Source: Pieris napi (taxonomy: Eukaryota; Arthropoda; Insecta; Lepidoptera; Pieridae). Taken from it: a DNA stretch of 64,000 nucleotides. This document shows, piece after piece, positions 10,146 to 21,790 of this stretch; the first letter of the stretch is position 1; each line of letters opens with the position of its first letter. The DNA lies in NCBI RefSeq assembly GCF_905475465.1, contig NC_062241.1, positions 7,688,001 through 7,752,000 on the forward strand. The letters run 5' to 3'. Made by a program: the position numbers and the translations under genes. The notes beneath the pieces were generated by a model that was not told the origin of the DNA, searched no databases, and saw only the letters and a program-made list of their open reading frames with translations.

Positions 10146-11950
10146 ACCGGGTTTTAGCTTGAGTACTACTTCATTTATTACTTTCTTTAGTATTACATTG
10201 TCTTTTAGTGTTATCGTTATTTTGTTCGGCCCAATCACCATTTCAGAAATCGAGGCCTTAATAAATTCAGTCGTATATCATATATCAAGTCATTCTTATA
10301 AGTATAAAGACCTAACTGTACTAGAATGCGATCTCTTTAGAGGCTTTGCATATTGATAGAAGATTACTTGGTAACGGACATTGTCGTGAATAGCTGTATA
10401 GAGATGTCACGGACCGATTTGTAAGATAGATCGTCGATATCTAAATTATGCTTGCGACAATGCTTATTGTGTTATAATGTACTTCTATATATTTTCGATA
10501 AAGCTTTTTAATTATCTATGATTTCGCGTTTATTTCTAGGGAATTAAATAGAATAGATTAATTAGATTCTACTTTCATGTTATTTTCGATATGTATGAGT
10601 GATCTTTGCTTTTTTTGGTTTGTCATAAACATAAAGAGAAAAAAATCCGACCTCTATGCTACCACTGAAATGATAATGTACTGTGAAAATATTTTCTGGT
10701 AAACTTATTTGTCTAAAAAATAATTATAAATAAATATTAGTATGTCCATTTTACTTGATTTTAATACTGATTCTTAATATAAAAATAATAAAATATCAAA
10801 TTCGCATTCAATATAATGAAGTTTTTACTTATTTTTAGTACCATCGTTAACCAAAGGCTTGCGCTAAGGTAATATGTATAATGTTTTCTTGCATGTTTAT
10901 CTTCATTGTTGAATACATTGATGTTTGTGTAACAAACTGTTAGTTCAACAAAGACCTTACGTGAAAGTTGAAGAAATTTCTTAAGTACAACGACTTTTAT
11001 TTCTCGTAAATCATTTTGGCGGAGCATTAGCTAATCAACAGGTAAGCTGTCATTTATTGCACAGTAAAATGTAATTTAAAACCTATTTATACTTAAGATA
11101 TACTTTAAATCCGTTTCCACTTACTTCGTAGATAAGTCACGGTTAATTTGAATTAAATTCCTACTTACGAGCGTCATACGGGCTTGTAAAGTACGGTAGT
11201 AAAATTTCTTTATGCCATTACAGGTCCTTTAAGGCACTTAGGGCAATAAACTGGTATTATTCAATCGGTCCATAGTTATTAGATTAGACGATAAATTGGC
11301 GGATTACAAGATCAGTCTGGAAATTATTGATCTTAGAGACAAAGAGCCTGGGAACTAGGTTTAAGATGACAGAGACAAGTGCGAATAATCAAATGTAAAT
11401 CAGATTTTAGCTTAGGAAATGTTTAGGCTGCCGAATGTGGCGGGATTGATTTCAATTAAATTTTTAAAAAATCTGAATATTTAAGGTATATTTATTTATC
11501 CAAGTTTTGGTAATATTGTAACCAGGATTCCTTAACGTAAAGTAAAGAATAGTATAGTTGCTCTTAAAGCTGTCAATTTATAACCTATGTATGTAGCCTA
11601 CCTTCTCTCGAATGTTCTTTTTCTCTCACGAACTCGATTAAGAATAATAAAAGTGACTATGCACTCAATGTATATCAATAGAAATTATCCTTTGCGTGTA
11701 TATACCACATTAGTCAGGAACGGAAATAATTGAGAGTCAAACTGATAAGCAATTATGTCTCCTTAACCATCTTATTAACCTCACACATCCTCATTCTGGA
11801 TTTGAGGTATTAAGGCCAAATAAATATTTCTTAATATTAACAGAGCAAGGTTTTATTAGCAAATTGGTAATATAGAATAAAGAAATATTTCTTATAAAAT
11901 GTTAATATTAATAAAGAAAGCAGAAAATCTTACTTTCATTAGCAAACAAA
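10146..11950. other. AT-rich stretch, no gene recognised
   Basis: No exon or repeat family was identified. A CAG|GTAAGC donor-like site at 11041 lacks a convincing exon in front of it. Confidence 0.45.
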
Positions 11951-12370
11951 TCTATATATATCAAAATGAATCCCTATTTCCGTTGGTCACGGCATCACGC
12001 GTGAACGGTTGGACCGATTTCGCTAATTATTTTTTTGTTGTGTATGTTATTGTCAGGAGAAGGTTCTTATGAAAGAAAAAATTAAGAAAAACCAGCGGAA
12101 AATTTAAGAATACTTAACCACCATACAATTCAAACTTTTTTGATGTAACCTTATGGCGTTTGACATAACATTGACAGAATGCGTGCTGCAAATATCGTCA
12201 AAGTGGATGTAAGATGCGATGATATTTTTTGTATGTGTTTTGGTGACGCCGTGGATGGTTTAGATTCACAAATTAGCCCGACAGATAGCGCTGCAGTCGG
12301 TACTATCATACTTTGTTTAATATACTTATCGCTTAAAATATATGCTAGACAAAAAATTGTGACAGTTTGC
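11951..12370 (+). mobile_element. Degenerate or composite Helitron
   Basis: Begins TCTATATATATC after an A, then carries the family phrase GAACGGTTGGACCGATTT. From about 12215 it matches the body of the element at 390-610 (GGTTTAGATTCACAAAT, then AGCCCGACAGATAGCGCTGC). The CTAG end is not preserved, so the right boundary is approximate. A stretch at about 12080-12210 is not shared with the shorter copy. Confidence 0.6.
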
Positions 12371-12513
12371 CTAATCACAAACAGATTTGGTGGAAGTTGG
12401 AATATTAGGTAACATTTAGAGTTGAGACTGAATCTTAGGCTAAGCCAGTATGTTTCCTATGGCATTTTTTCATTATATGAACGAAGTGTGATTGAATGAA
12501 GTATTTACTATTT

Positions 12514-12912
12514 AGAATAATAATAATAAAAACTTTATTTATGACAAAAGGGTCGTACTTGTGACAGAATTCATATAACGCTAGTCCCCACACTAGGGAG
12601 GCCCTGTGTTGTGGGTAACTAGAAAACAATTATTACGTAGCACATGTTTAAAACAGTTAAAAGAAAAAATAATAAATTTAGTGTTACAAATTAAGAATGA
12701 GTGAATGAGTGAGTGTGCGAATGGCGCATGTATTTGAGAGTGTAGCTGAAAGTTGTTATGATCGTGCACTGTGTCTGTGTTAGTTTTTGAAACCTAAAAG
12801 TCATACCAAGACATGTAGTTATGCCTCTGTAGATTCGAAATCCAATTTGGGTAGTGTAATTTCTGTGACTTCCGAGTTTATATCTGGATAGTTTAACGAT
12901 CTCAGAATCCAT
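12514..12912 (-). mobile_element. Retrotransposon 3' end, minus strand
   Basis: Read on the minus strand, the sequence ends with ATAAATAAAGTTTTTATTAT and a short ATT tandem tract, which resembles a polyadenylation signal plus a LINE-type tail. The block before it (12580-12620 on the plus strand: CTAGTCCCCACACTAGGGAG, GCCCTGTGTTGTGGGTAAC) resembles a repeat I associate with lepidopteran non-LTR elements. The 5' limit and family are uncertain. Confidence 0.45.
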
Positions 12913-14552
12913 AGATTTGGAATTTGATTATAAAGGAAGTTATTTGTTTTTTGTCTAGTACCTTAATAATATAACTAGAGACAAGCTAAATTTACTTCGT
13001 TCGAAGTATCATAGATCTACGTACAACACAGATCTCGCGTGACAGCTGACGGGTGCACGTCGGTGCGCCAGTTTTGTTTCGGCCACAAATAGGCGTTTCA
13101 ACACACGTTAACATAAAGTTTACATACAATGATTGACATGTCTCTCCGTATTACCAAGTATTAGTAGGTTATCTAAAATAACTCGTTCCGAATACATTTA
13201 TATACGACTTACGATGGTCTTACATGATTATAGAATAATGCAAAAATTATATTGCGAAGAATTCACTTTAAAAAAAAAAGGGTGCGTGTACTTATGTACG
13301 CGCGTAAGAAGTTATACTTCTTTGGCATTATTAAAAATAGTTTTTGATTGCATGCAAATAATTAATTACAATTAAATAATTAAAGACTGGATACGGAGTC
13401 ATTATAGTCCAGTTTACATTTGAAAAATTAAATAAATAAATATTTATTATTATTCTCTCACATTAAGTGTAACATAAATTCTATGATTATTCGAATGTTG
13501 TTTTTATATTATGTCCAATGCCGTAGCATCTTCCGTGGGCAACTTCATTCTGTTAATTTTGTGTCACGGTGCGCGCGCATCGTAAAATTTAACTCTCATC
13601 AATTTTTCATAACGCGCTTAAAGAAGTATAACTTCAATAACTATGACTATACTTTTTAAACTGTAACATTGTCTTATTATATGAAAAGGCGTAAAAAGTT
13701 TTTCTATTTTAGTATTAAAACAATCTAAGTGAAAGTTCTGATTACTGATTAGGTAAAAGTATATATTTATGTGATTTTTAGTAGCAAAGTTAATATGCCG
13801 TATTGCGGTTTAGTAAATACCTGAAAATTGCGGCAGCTTAAAGATAATCAACACAGATAGACGGTGCCCGGAGACGTTGAGATCACCGACCTGCGCCTGC
13901 GCATTGTTCCGCGAATCCGCACCATTGATAGAGGGATGGATTATATTCTGTTTCGCTATGATAGCGGTATTTATTGAATTAACGAGGTATTATTACTTTA
14001 AAAAAATATACAAAACATAAACCTACATATTCTGATATCTGATATATAAATATGTCTATCTAAAAGATTTAGTAATAAAATATGGAATCCTGAGTTTCTA
14101 GGTTGTTCTTTTCATATTAGCCGATGGCAGTGACAAGACTATATCATATTATGAGTCAAGTTAATAGATCAAGAGCTGACAATAAATTCTGTTCTTGTGT
14201 TACAAAACGATGGTTGGTTACGATGGTTTTGCATCATCGAACCCAAAAAAGATCTTCAACTGCGGCCACGATATAAATTAGGCGATACTACTTGTATATT
14301 CTTAGTGGTCAGGAGTAGCATTGTAGAATTATTGAAATATACATCTGGATGCAGTTTTTTTAACGCACCGATAAAATATTTACGATCGTGCTCCAGTCTC
14401 GCTAGACGATACGTCTCAATGGACTTGAGTATCGTAATAAATTAGACTCGTTCAAGTGCATCTATAAGCAATACATAGTTGAGATATTAATGTCTACAGT
14501 ATTACTGTAGAAGACTTGAAAGAATGAAGTTTTACCCTAAAATTAAGCCATA

Positions 14553-14640
14553 TGATTCCTTTGCTTGAAAGATTCGGTTATAGTAGAATTGTAAAAGGAA
14601 TTAAGGCATTTATTATGTACTTATAAGAAACAGAAGAAAG
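14553..14640 (+). repeat. 88-bp direct repeat, first copy
   Basis: From GATTCCTTTGCTTGAAAGAT through CAGAAGAAAG. It is almost identical to 15236-15320, differing only by a few bases and a short indel near ATGTACTTATAAGAAACAG. No TG...CA ends are seen, so it is not an obvious LTR. Confidence 0.85.
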
Positions 14641-15235
14641 AAAAAATTAAACAAAATAACTGAATTTTAATAACGGAGCTTTTATTTATTTAACGAAAGA
14701 GCTGCAAGCTCAAGCTGCTGTTAAGTTATTTATGGAATAAAAAAAACATATCAGGCCGTTATGTGAGGACTGTCATCATAGAAAGCGAGATAAAAATATA
14801 TATGTATAATGTATATGCTGCAATCAAATACTTTCATTAGAATTATATCTTATAAGTTCCAGCGTAATATCATGAATCCTCTATAATAGGCTATGAGTTG
14901 TATTAACACACAGAGCATACAAAATAACGTTATTAACCCAACCGTTTAAAATTAGGAAATTTTGAACTAGCACAATAATTTCGCGGAAATATAAAAAATA
15001 AACACGGGTTCTGTAACTAATTTTGTACTAGGAAGCGTACCGCCCCAATTCGTTGTGAGCCCTTTGTTGCGCCTGCGTTTATTTCTGTTTACGTCTAGTT
15101 TCGTAAGTTTACGAGCGGCGATGCGCCCGCGCTGTTGCAACCGTAAAGCAGAAAGCTATTAACGGTCGCCTCAGGCCGGTTCAAATAGGAATAGCTGTTT
15201 AGCGTCGATAACGCTTTGATAATTGTTTTTGTCCG

Positions 15236-15320
15236 GATTCCTTTGCTTGAAAGATTCGGTTATAGTAGAATTGTAAAAGGAATTAAGGCATTTATTCTTT
15301 ACTTATAATACAGAAGAAAG
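15236..15320 (+). repeat. 88-bp direct repeat, second copy
   Basis: Second copy of the repeat at 14553-14640. The 595 bp between the two copies are unique within the window and include the GC-rich patch at 15040-15190. Confidence 0.85.
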
Positions 15321-16034
15321 AAACAAAGGAAACTGGTTGTCTCATTTCTAACACAGACGGATCAAACTGCATCGTAAACTATAGTATCAAATAACTAAAC
15401 AAACGGTTTTTTATTATTAAAGTCATAGCTGGTTGGTTGGTACGGCTTTAAATATATAATTTGTCTAACAACTTAATACCTACATTAATTCCCACAGAAC
15501 ACATACATTCACACACACACCTTATATTAACAATCAAGTTTAGGGGCTGTACTCAACCACACTTTACAACTCGGATTAGTAGCTGTTGTTTTAGCTTTTA
15601 ATAAAATAACAACCACAAAATTTCTTTGTTTTTATTCGTGATATTTAATAATAGATGTGATACTTTCTTTTTTATGAAATCTACACGCTGATAAATTAAA
15701 AACCAATCTCCCGTCATTAAATAATTAATATTGAATCAGCTTGATTGTTTATCATTAATGTAACATTACAGGAGCGAATTATTCTCGACCTTTAGCCTCA
15801 TTCCCATGTAGAAAGCTATCACTATCACTTGTGTAGGCCTCGCAAGTTTATACATGGCGCTTTAAAATAAAAATTAATCAAAAGTTTAATATGTAGTTAA
15901 CATATATATTATATATATTTTGTTACAGTATTTGAATTGTTTTAAACTGGTTTTATATAATATGTATATGATAAAATGTTTTTTCCTACAGATATAATTT
16001 TTATTAGTAGTGCATAAAGGGACAACATACCTAA

Positions 16035-16444
16035 TCTAATATATAAAATTCTCGTGTCATAATGTTCGTTCCCATACTCCTCCGAAACGGCTCGACCGAT
16101 TCTTATGAAATTCTTCATGCATATTCAGTAAGTCTGAGAATCGGCTACTATCTATCTTTCAAACCCCTAAGTAATAAGGGATCTCCAACCCAAATAAATT
16201 TGTTTTATTTTTTAAGACAACTTTTTTCTGTTTTTATTTTTTCATGATACATAGTACATGCATACAAAAATACATACAACCCTCTGAGGTTTATATAGAG
16301 AAAACTTCACAGAAAAACCTAAAAAGTTTTCATTATAGAAAACCGAACATTCTCTAGGGTAGCATAGCAAAGTATTCCATGTGGGTATGTACTAAAAAGG
16401 TAGGCTAGGCATTAAGGAGCAACGAAGTTTGCGGGGGCAGCTAG
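16035..16444 (+). mobile_element. Non-autonomous Helitron, complete
   Basis: A|TCTAATATATAAAATTCTCG at the left and GGGGGCAGCTAG|T at the right. It carries CCTCCGAAACGGCTCGACCG near the 5' end. Middle segments match the inverted copy at 18131-18554. The frame at 16062-16247 belongs to the repeat. Confidence 0.85.
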
Positions 16445-18130
16445 TATATTACAAAAAATAATTATTATAACTTTTTGTAGATTTTTTCGTTTGGGATTCG
16501 ATTGACCTTCGAGGCACCTTATTTGTTGTTAAAACCAAAATGCCTCAAACTTTGGGTGCTTCCTGTCGTCTGCACAAGCTGAAGCGATTGCTTGCGTTTG
16601 CATTCAAAGGCCAATAGACTACTTTTCAGGAGCACTCCCAATACGCAACTTAAAGATACCCTGTATAATATTGTGATGTTATAGATAACATCTTTGTTGA
16701 TTAATTGATGCACTCGCTGACATGACCGTGGACGTGTAATTGATATTATCTCGATGTATGTTTGTCAGTTGTTGAATATGTTATCACGACTAATTTTTAA
16801 TATGCACATCTGAGGCGTGCTGTAAGGATGACGAAGCAATAATCCCTATAGTAATATAGTGTAGGCTTTAATTATATTTGAATAATTTAAATTAGTTAAA
16901 GACCATTATTTACTTTATTTGGTTTACAATGGTTTTCAAATATGAGTGTAAGCTCGGTAAAATAAAACGACAAAGAGCATTTTATCCGTCGCCAAAAATG
17001 GATTGTCTCCGTAGGGTTCGTTATTGGGATGCAGATAGAAGATCGATGGACTGTCACGGTCTGATCTCAGGTTGTCTCAATCTGAGATTGTGGATTGATT
17101 ATTGGGTTCGGGCGTAAAGTGATCTTTAAATGAACGACTCTGAGAGTGGCTGTAAATGATTTCTATTAAGGACCCCTTGACTTCTAAAGAAAGATGTCAT
17201 CGTTTGTTAGTTACATATTCAAGTAAGGTTGTTTCACAAGTAGGTACCCTTCAATCCGGCATTCTATAACAATTACCGAACGTAATGTCTGCTTATCCAA
17301 ATTTGTGATTACCTTTCCATTTTCATTTCTCAACTGATACTTATATAACTTTGACCGAGTTCGGACTGTTCATTCAATTATAATTGCTACCAAATCACAT
17401 CTAATTCATTGTCTGTTGTACAAGTACTCATTGGTTTCTCATCGCTGTTCTCCCTTTATGGCCGATTCTAATAACTTTTCATTTACAAATGGCAACATGC
17501 TTTTCCAACAAGAAGCGGATTTGGTTTTCATAAAGTTAAGCTATTTATTTTAGTAAAAGAAACAAAAAGCTATTAAACAATTTTTGCTTTTAACTTTATG
17601 ATTAACATGCATATTGCATAATACTATGGCTTGTATGGTTAATTATTACTTGGAAATATGGCAGCCATTATATGCTATAGAGATCGTCCATCTCAATTAG
17701 GTTACGTAATGAGTAATAATGCTAAGAAAATAAGTAATGAACAAGATAAAAGAAGCAATATAGATCAGTGATTTGATTTTATGATTGAAAGTTCCATCCC
17801 ATCTGATTGCGAATGCAATTATTCTTAGATTTGTTCAAGAGGGCGTTTCGATGTTACAAATGTATTGAACAGGCATTATGATTGTGAAAGTTCGTAATTT
17901 GTATGAATTTTAGTTATGCAATAATTGCATTTAAAATTTGGTACCAATTGAAAGTGTTGAAGCAGTGAACAATCACTGCTATTAGCAATTGACTGTAAAA
18001 ACTCAAAATGATCTTGTAAAGTGTATTATAAAAAAATAAAATAAGGTTATAAAGTTGGCAGCTGTGTTGATAGCCATTTGTCGAATATGAGAGATATTTT
18101 ATATTTACAATAAGATAATACTATAATATA
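16445..18130. other. AT-rich stretch between two Helitrons, nothing recognised
   Basis: No exon, RNA gene or repeat family was identified. The short reading frames at 16519-16713 (minus) and 16929-17117 (plus) show no motif or splice context. Confidence 0.45.
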
Positions 18131-18554
18131 CTAGCTGCCTCCGCGAACTTAGTTTCTCCTTAATGTGATTTTACTTGGCCTACCTTTTTAGTAAAATACA
18201 TGGAACATTTTGCAATTCTACCCCGGAAAACATATTTTCCGGGAGGAAAACTGTTTGGTTTTTCTGTGAATTTTTCTCTATACCTCCGAGTTCAAATCAT
18301 AAGTTTTAAATTAACAAATAAAGTATAGGGGTTGATTGTAGAGGGTATACATACATGAATTGTATGTTGTATCATAAAAATAAAAACAAATAAATTTGTC
18401 TAAATATAAAAAAATCACTTAAAGTTTTGAAAGATAGATAGTAGCCGATTCTCAAACTTACTGAATATGCATAAAAAATTTCATAAGAATCGGTCGAGCC
18501 GTTTCGGATGAGTATGGGAACGAACATTGTGACACAAGAATTTTAAATATTAGA
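18131..18554 (-). mobile_element. Non-autonomous Helitron, complete
   Basis: Inverted relative to 16035-16444. The plus strand starts A|CTAGCTGCCTCCGCG and ends ATATTAGA|T, which is the complement of the TC 5' end. GGTCGAGCCGTTTCGGATGA lies near the 5' end. A small inverted pair, CCCCGGAAAACATATTTTCC then GGGAGG, is present at about 18220-18246. Confidence 0.85.
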
Positions 18555-19867
18555 TTTGTTTTTTATATTGTAATATTTGACAGGTAGGTAGGTACTATAT
18601 AACAATATTATGACAAAAAGTGATGTATATAATACCTCATAAATACATAAGGTGTTGACATTTGATAGGTAGGTAGATACTACAGATCAATAATAATATG
18701 AAAATTGATCATTGGTATAATATTAAATTAAATAACATACATACCATCATATTATGTTGTTAATTACGACCATTGCTATCCATGCGGCTTCTTCAATACA
18801 AAAAGTCCCCTCGTGATATTCCGGTCTACTCGATTTTGAGGAAGTTGCATAGATCTGGTTAGTGCTGCCTTTTTATGTTTTAATATCATTTTTAAACATC
18901 ATACATTCTTTCTATAACATATTTTCATAAGTAGGTATCTGTTTGTCCTCATTTTAACATGTGTAATGTTTGAGAGCAAAATAAAATAAAAATAAATGTT
19001 ATTTACGCTTTAAAATAGGACCATTTTTAATATTTCGCTCTATATAAAAACAAGCTTGTCCAATCAAGTTTATTTTACCCAAATAATAACAAAAAAGCTG
19101 TATAAGGTTACCCGAATTTAAAAATCCGTTATGACCCAAAATCTGGGCGGTCTAGCGTAAATCTAAGTTCACAATTACTAAATCTCAACAAAGATGAAAC
19201 GGATCCAACCTGTAATGGCTTAATAAGATTTTTTCTAAGATACAGTCACGGTTTCTAGGTAATAAAACTTTATCGAGTAAATCAAGAACTCGGGTCCGCT
19301 CTGACGGAGGCAACAATAAATCATTGTCGAAATAATTTCACTGCTGGGCATTGTGCACTTTCCAATAAATATTTACTAATTGTAGTCTTTATAGCTTATA
19401 TCTTATCTGATCTAAATGATCGGTACAATTATGTGTTTTTTAAATATTGCCCGATGGCATAGATTCATTGCTTTTTCAATACGACAACTCAATCCCACGA
19501 ACTGGTGAGATCTTGAATAAAATCATTTTGTATGTTATAATTACACCAATTCGATCTGGTTCTAAACACATTCACCTTTTTCTAACATTTTTAATTTTTA
19601 ATAATATTGTCACAGAACTTTCTTGCAATACGTATATATACAAGATTTTTCATGATCTTTTGCTAATGCCCTTTCCGTATTTCTTTACTTTATATCTATC
19701 CCTTAACACCGTTTAAGTGCTGAGTTACGTGAAGTATAAACCAGTGGTCGGTAGTGGTAGCACGGAGAGTCGTGCCTGCAGCTCGTGAGCCCTGCGATGG
19801 TGGCCATTACTGATAGAAAGATATACGACGATCAGCCTCCGCTTGTCCGAGAACAACTGAAATTAAT
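18555..19867. other. AT-rich stretch, nothing recognised
   Basis: No gene, RNA gene or repeat family was identified. The frame at 19447-19716 is AT-rich and has no motif. Confidence 0.4.
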
Positions 19868-20131
19868 AGCCATATCCCGCGTATCTATTTGTTAAATGAC
19901 CACGTTGAATAATGTTATTGTTTCGTGACCTCCTTCGTGACAAGGTACAACGGGATAGTTTCAGTTTTGAAATGTCAAATTCTTTTTGGTCCCGTAAGCT
20001 TAGTGTGGGGTTTAGGTGTGTGGGAAGTACTTTAACAACAAGACAACAGTACAGTAATTTAGCAACACTAGGGTGTGATATGATAATTTTTCTTAACACA
20101 ACTTAGTAAACAGCCTATGCGGGACACGGCC
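19868..20131. mobile_element. Possible short inverted-repeat element
   Basis: TAGCCATATCCCGCGTA at the left roughly matches the reverse complement of the right end (TGGCCGTGTCCCGCATA), about 30 bp at perhaps 70 percent identity. The overlapping open frames on both strands (19863-20106) lie entirely inside it. No target duplication is clear. Confidence 0.35.
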
Positions 20132-20766
20132 AAAAATATTGGGTCTAAAACATGATTTTCCTTGCGATTTCTTTCGTGCAAAGTTAGATTTCAATTGTAC
20201 CAACCATCTCAAGTTCAAAATCTATTAAATGTTTAAAATAGTTTAACATTAAATTATGACAAATATATTAAACTAACTGTTAATATAAAATTTCTTATCC
20301 ATACTTTAGTAACTATATCGTAGTTAACTTAAGTTACTAACCCACGATTAAAAAGCTTTAAGAATAAATTAAACTAAAAATAATTTATATACTGTTTTAA
20401 CGGCAACAAAAAGTAAAAGTTGTCTATCTTACCTGATTTAGATTTTACTTTTTACACTTACGCTTAATTATTATGCGTCTTAAGAAAGGAAAAGATAACA
20501 CACGAAAAGTGATAGTGTATGACGAAAAATGTCGGTCAATTTAAATAATGCCTTCTATTTTTAAAAGAAAGGCTCTCACGGCTATAATATTATGATACAT
20601 ATAACTGTGTGAATATTTCGTAAGTCAATCATTTGCCAAGGCAATCCCCTGAAATAATATTCCATATCTATGTTTGTACTGGAACATTTCAAAGGTCAGC
20701 AACCATTAGTAAATGATTGTATTAACAAATGATAGTCCGTTGATGATTGGAATATGTTTAACTTAA

Positions 20767-21363
20767 AGGTCAGTACTCACATACGGTATTACTCGATAGT
20801 TTTACTCGAAGTCGAGTAAAAATCAACGTGTGGACCGCAAAACTCACAGCTCGAAGGCTCGCACCGAGCCGGCTCGATGGAATTAAATGAAAGTAATTTC
20901 CTTCGAACCTACTCGAAGCGAGCCGTCAATCTTGACTCGAACGTGTGTACGTGACTGCGAGTGGCGCGAGTTGAGCGTCAGTCTGGTATTGTTTATCGTG
21001 ATTGAAACACATGTTTTTAAGAGAAATGGATTTGCGAGTTTATTCCAAAAGCGCTATAGAAGACTTTATTAACACATATAGACAGTGTGAGTATTTATGT
21101 AATGTCAAGTCCAAAGATTACTCCCACAAAAATAAGAGAAATGAATGTTATGATAAATTACTAGCTGTGCTTAACGTTTTTTCTTCTCATTTTCTTTGAT
21201 TTTCTTATAAAGCACTGTGAGACTTGCTAAATATAGCCACCGTCTCCTTTGTTGCACAGACATCCTTTGGCTCGAACGGTTCGGTGAATACTGAACGGCG
21301 CGCCTCACTCGATAGATCGACAGTTTAGCTCGATCGAGTAATACCGTATGTGAGTACTGACCT
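20767..21363. mobile_element. Harbinger-like element with TAA target duplication
   Basis: AGGTCAGTACTCACATACGG at the left is matched by its reverse complement at the right, about 32 bp of inverted repeat. TAA flanks both sides (20764-20766, 21364-21366), the three-base duplication usual for PIF/Harbinger elements. The 597-bp body encodes a MADF-domain fragment, the kind of accessory DNA-binding protein Harbinger elements carry. No DDE nuclease gene is present, so it looks like an internally deleted derivative. Confidence 0.75.
21002..21199 (+). pseudogene. MADF-domain fragment in the Harbinger-like element
   Basis: A 65-residue frame contains DFINTYRQCEYLCNVKSKDY, then SHKNKRNECYDKLLAVLN. 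This follows the MADF (Adf-1-type Myb/SANT) pattern: a first helix, then a Leu-Trp pair (here Leu-Cys), then KxxDYxNxNKRxEAYxxLL. MADF proteins bind DNA, and in Harbinger transposons the second gene helps direct the transposase. The key Trp of the LW pair is Cys here, and the domain lacks its C-terminal part, so it is probably a broken remnant. The frame ends at a stop before the right inverted repeat. Confidence 0.65.
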
Positions 21364-21384
21364 TAAGAGTCCACAGTTTTGACT

Positions 21385-21785
21385 CGATTGACATTTATTT
21401 TATTTTTTTTATAAAGTGTCATAACACATCGTTTAACATTACGATCTAGTCTAACTTAAGGCTAATAATTAATTTAAGTCTAACCTAATTTACTAAAAAA
21501 GATAATTAACATGAGAAAGTGTCGAATAACACTACTTACAGTCTCTATTAAAGGGAAGGCACTCTGTTCCTGTGTACTATTTTACACTTACCACTGTTAA
21601 GCACTTAACACTAACGTGAACTTACACTATTTTTGTCCTTTTCAAACTTCTCACTAAGCCCGTGGTGTTAAGAAGTTGAATAGCCTCGACTCGTGTTGGT
21701 GGAGCCTTTGTTCGTGGGTTCCAGAAATCTTTTTGATTAACGGGGCAACTTCCTCTACATTAAGGTCCCGATGACATAGAATAGT
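21385..21785 (-). mobile_element. Retro-element 3' end with coding tail and A-rich terminus
   Basis: On the minus strand, 21782 down to 21654 is open and reads LNVEEVAPLIKKISGTHEQ, then RLHQHESRLFNFLTPRA and a stop. About 260 nt of AT-rich noncoding sequence follows, ending TATAAAAAAAATAAAATAAA. Coding end, 3' untranslated region and A tract together suggest a reverse-transcribed copy, either a LINE or a processed pseudogene. I do not recognise the family. Confidence 0.45.
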
Positions 21786-21790
21786 AAGTT

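Larger units (their letters stand above)
12913..16034. other. AT-rich stretch with three GC-rich patches and an 88-bp repeat
   Basis: GC-rich, CpG-bearing patches stand out at about 13010-13110, 13863-13925 and 15040-15190. They contain CTGCGCCTGCGCATTG (13899), TTGCGCCTGCG and ATGCGCCCGCGCTG. Such patches in an AT-rich insect background can be promoters or exons. No start codon plus donor or complete exon could be defended. The patch at 13863 is open in two frames after a GATAG acceptor-like site, but no matching strong donor follows. Confidence 0.3.

Noticed and set aside
10975..11046. CAG|GTAAGC donor-like site with an open frame before it
   Set aside because: The only open phase disagrees with the neighbouring exons and the acceptor-like TTCTTAAG is poor.
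13863..13965. Possible exon after a GATAG acceptor
   Set aside because: Two frames are open, the donor is weak (GCG|GTATTT) and the phase linkage to 4716-4817 is ambiguous. Kept only as a GC-rich patch.
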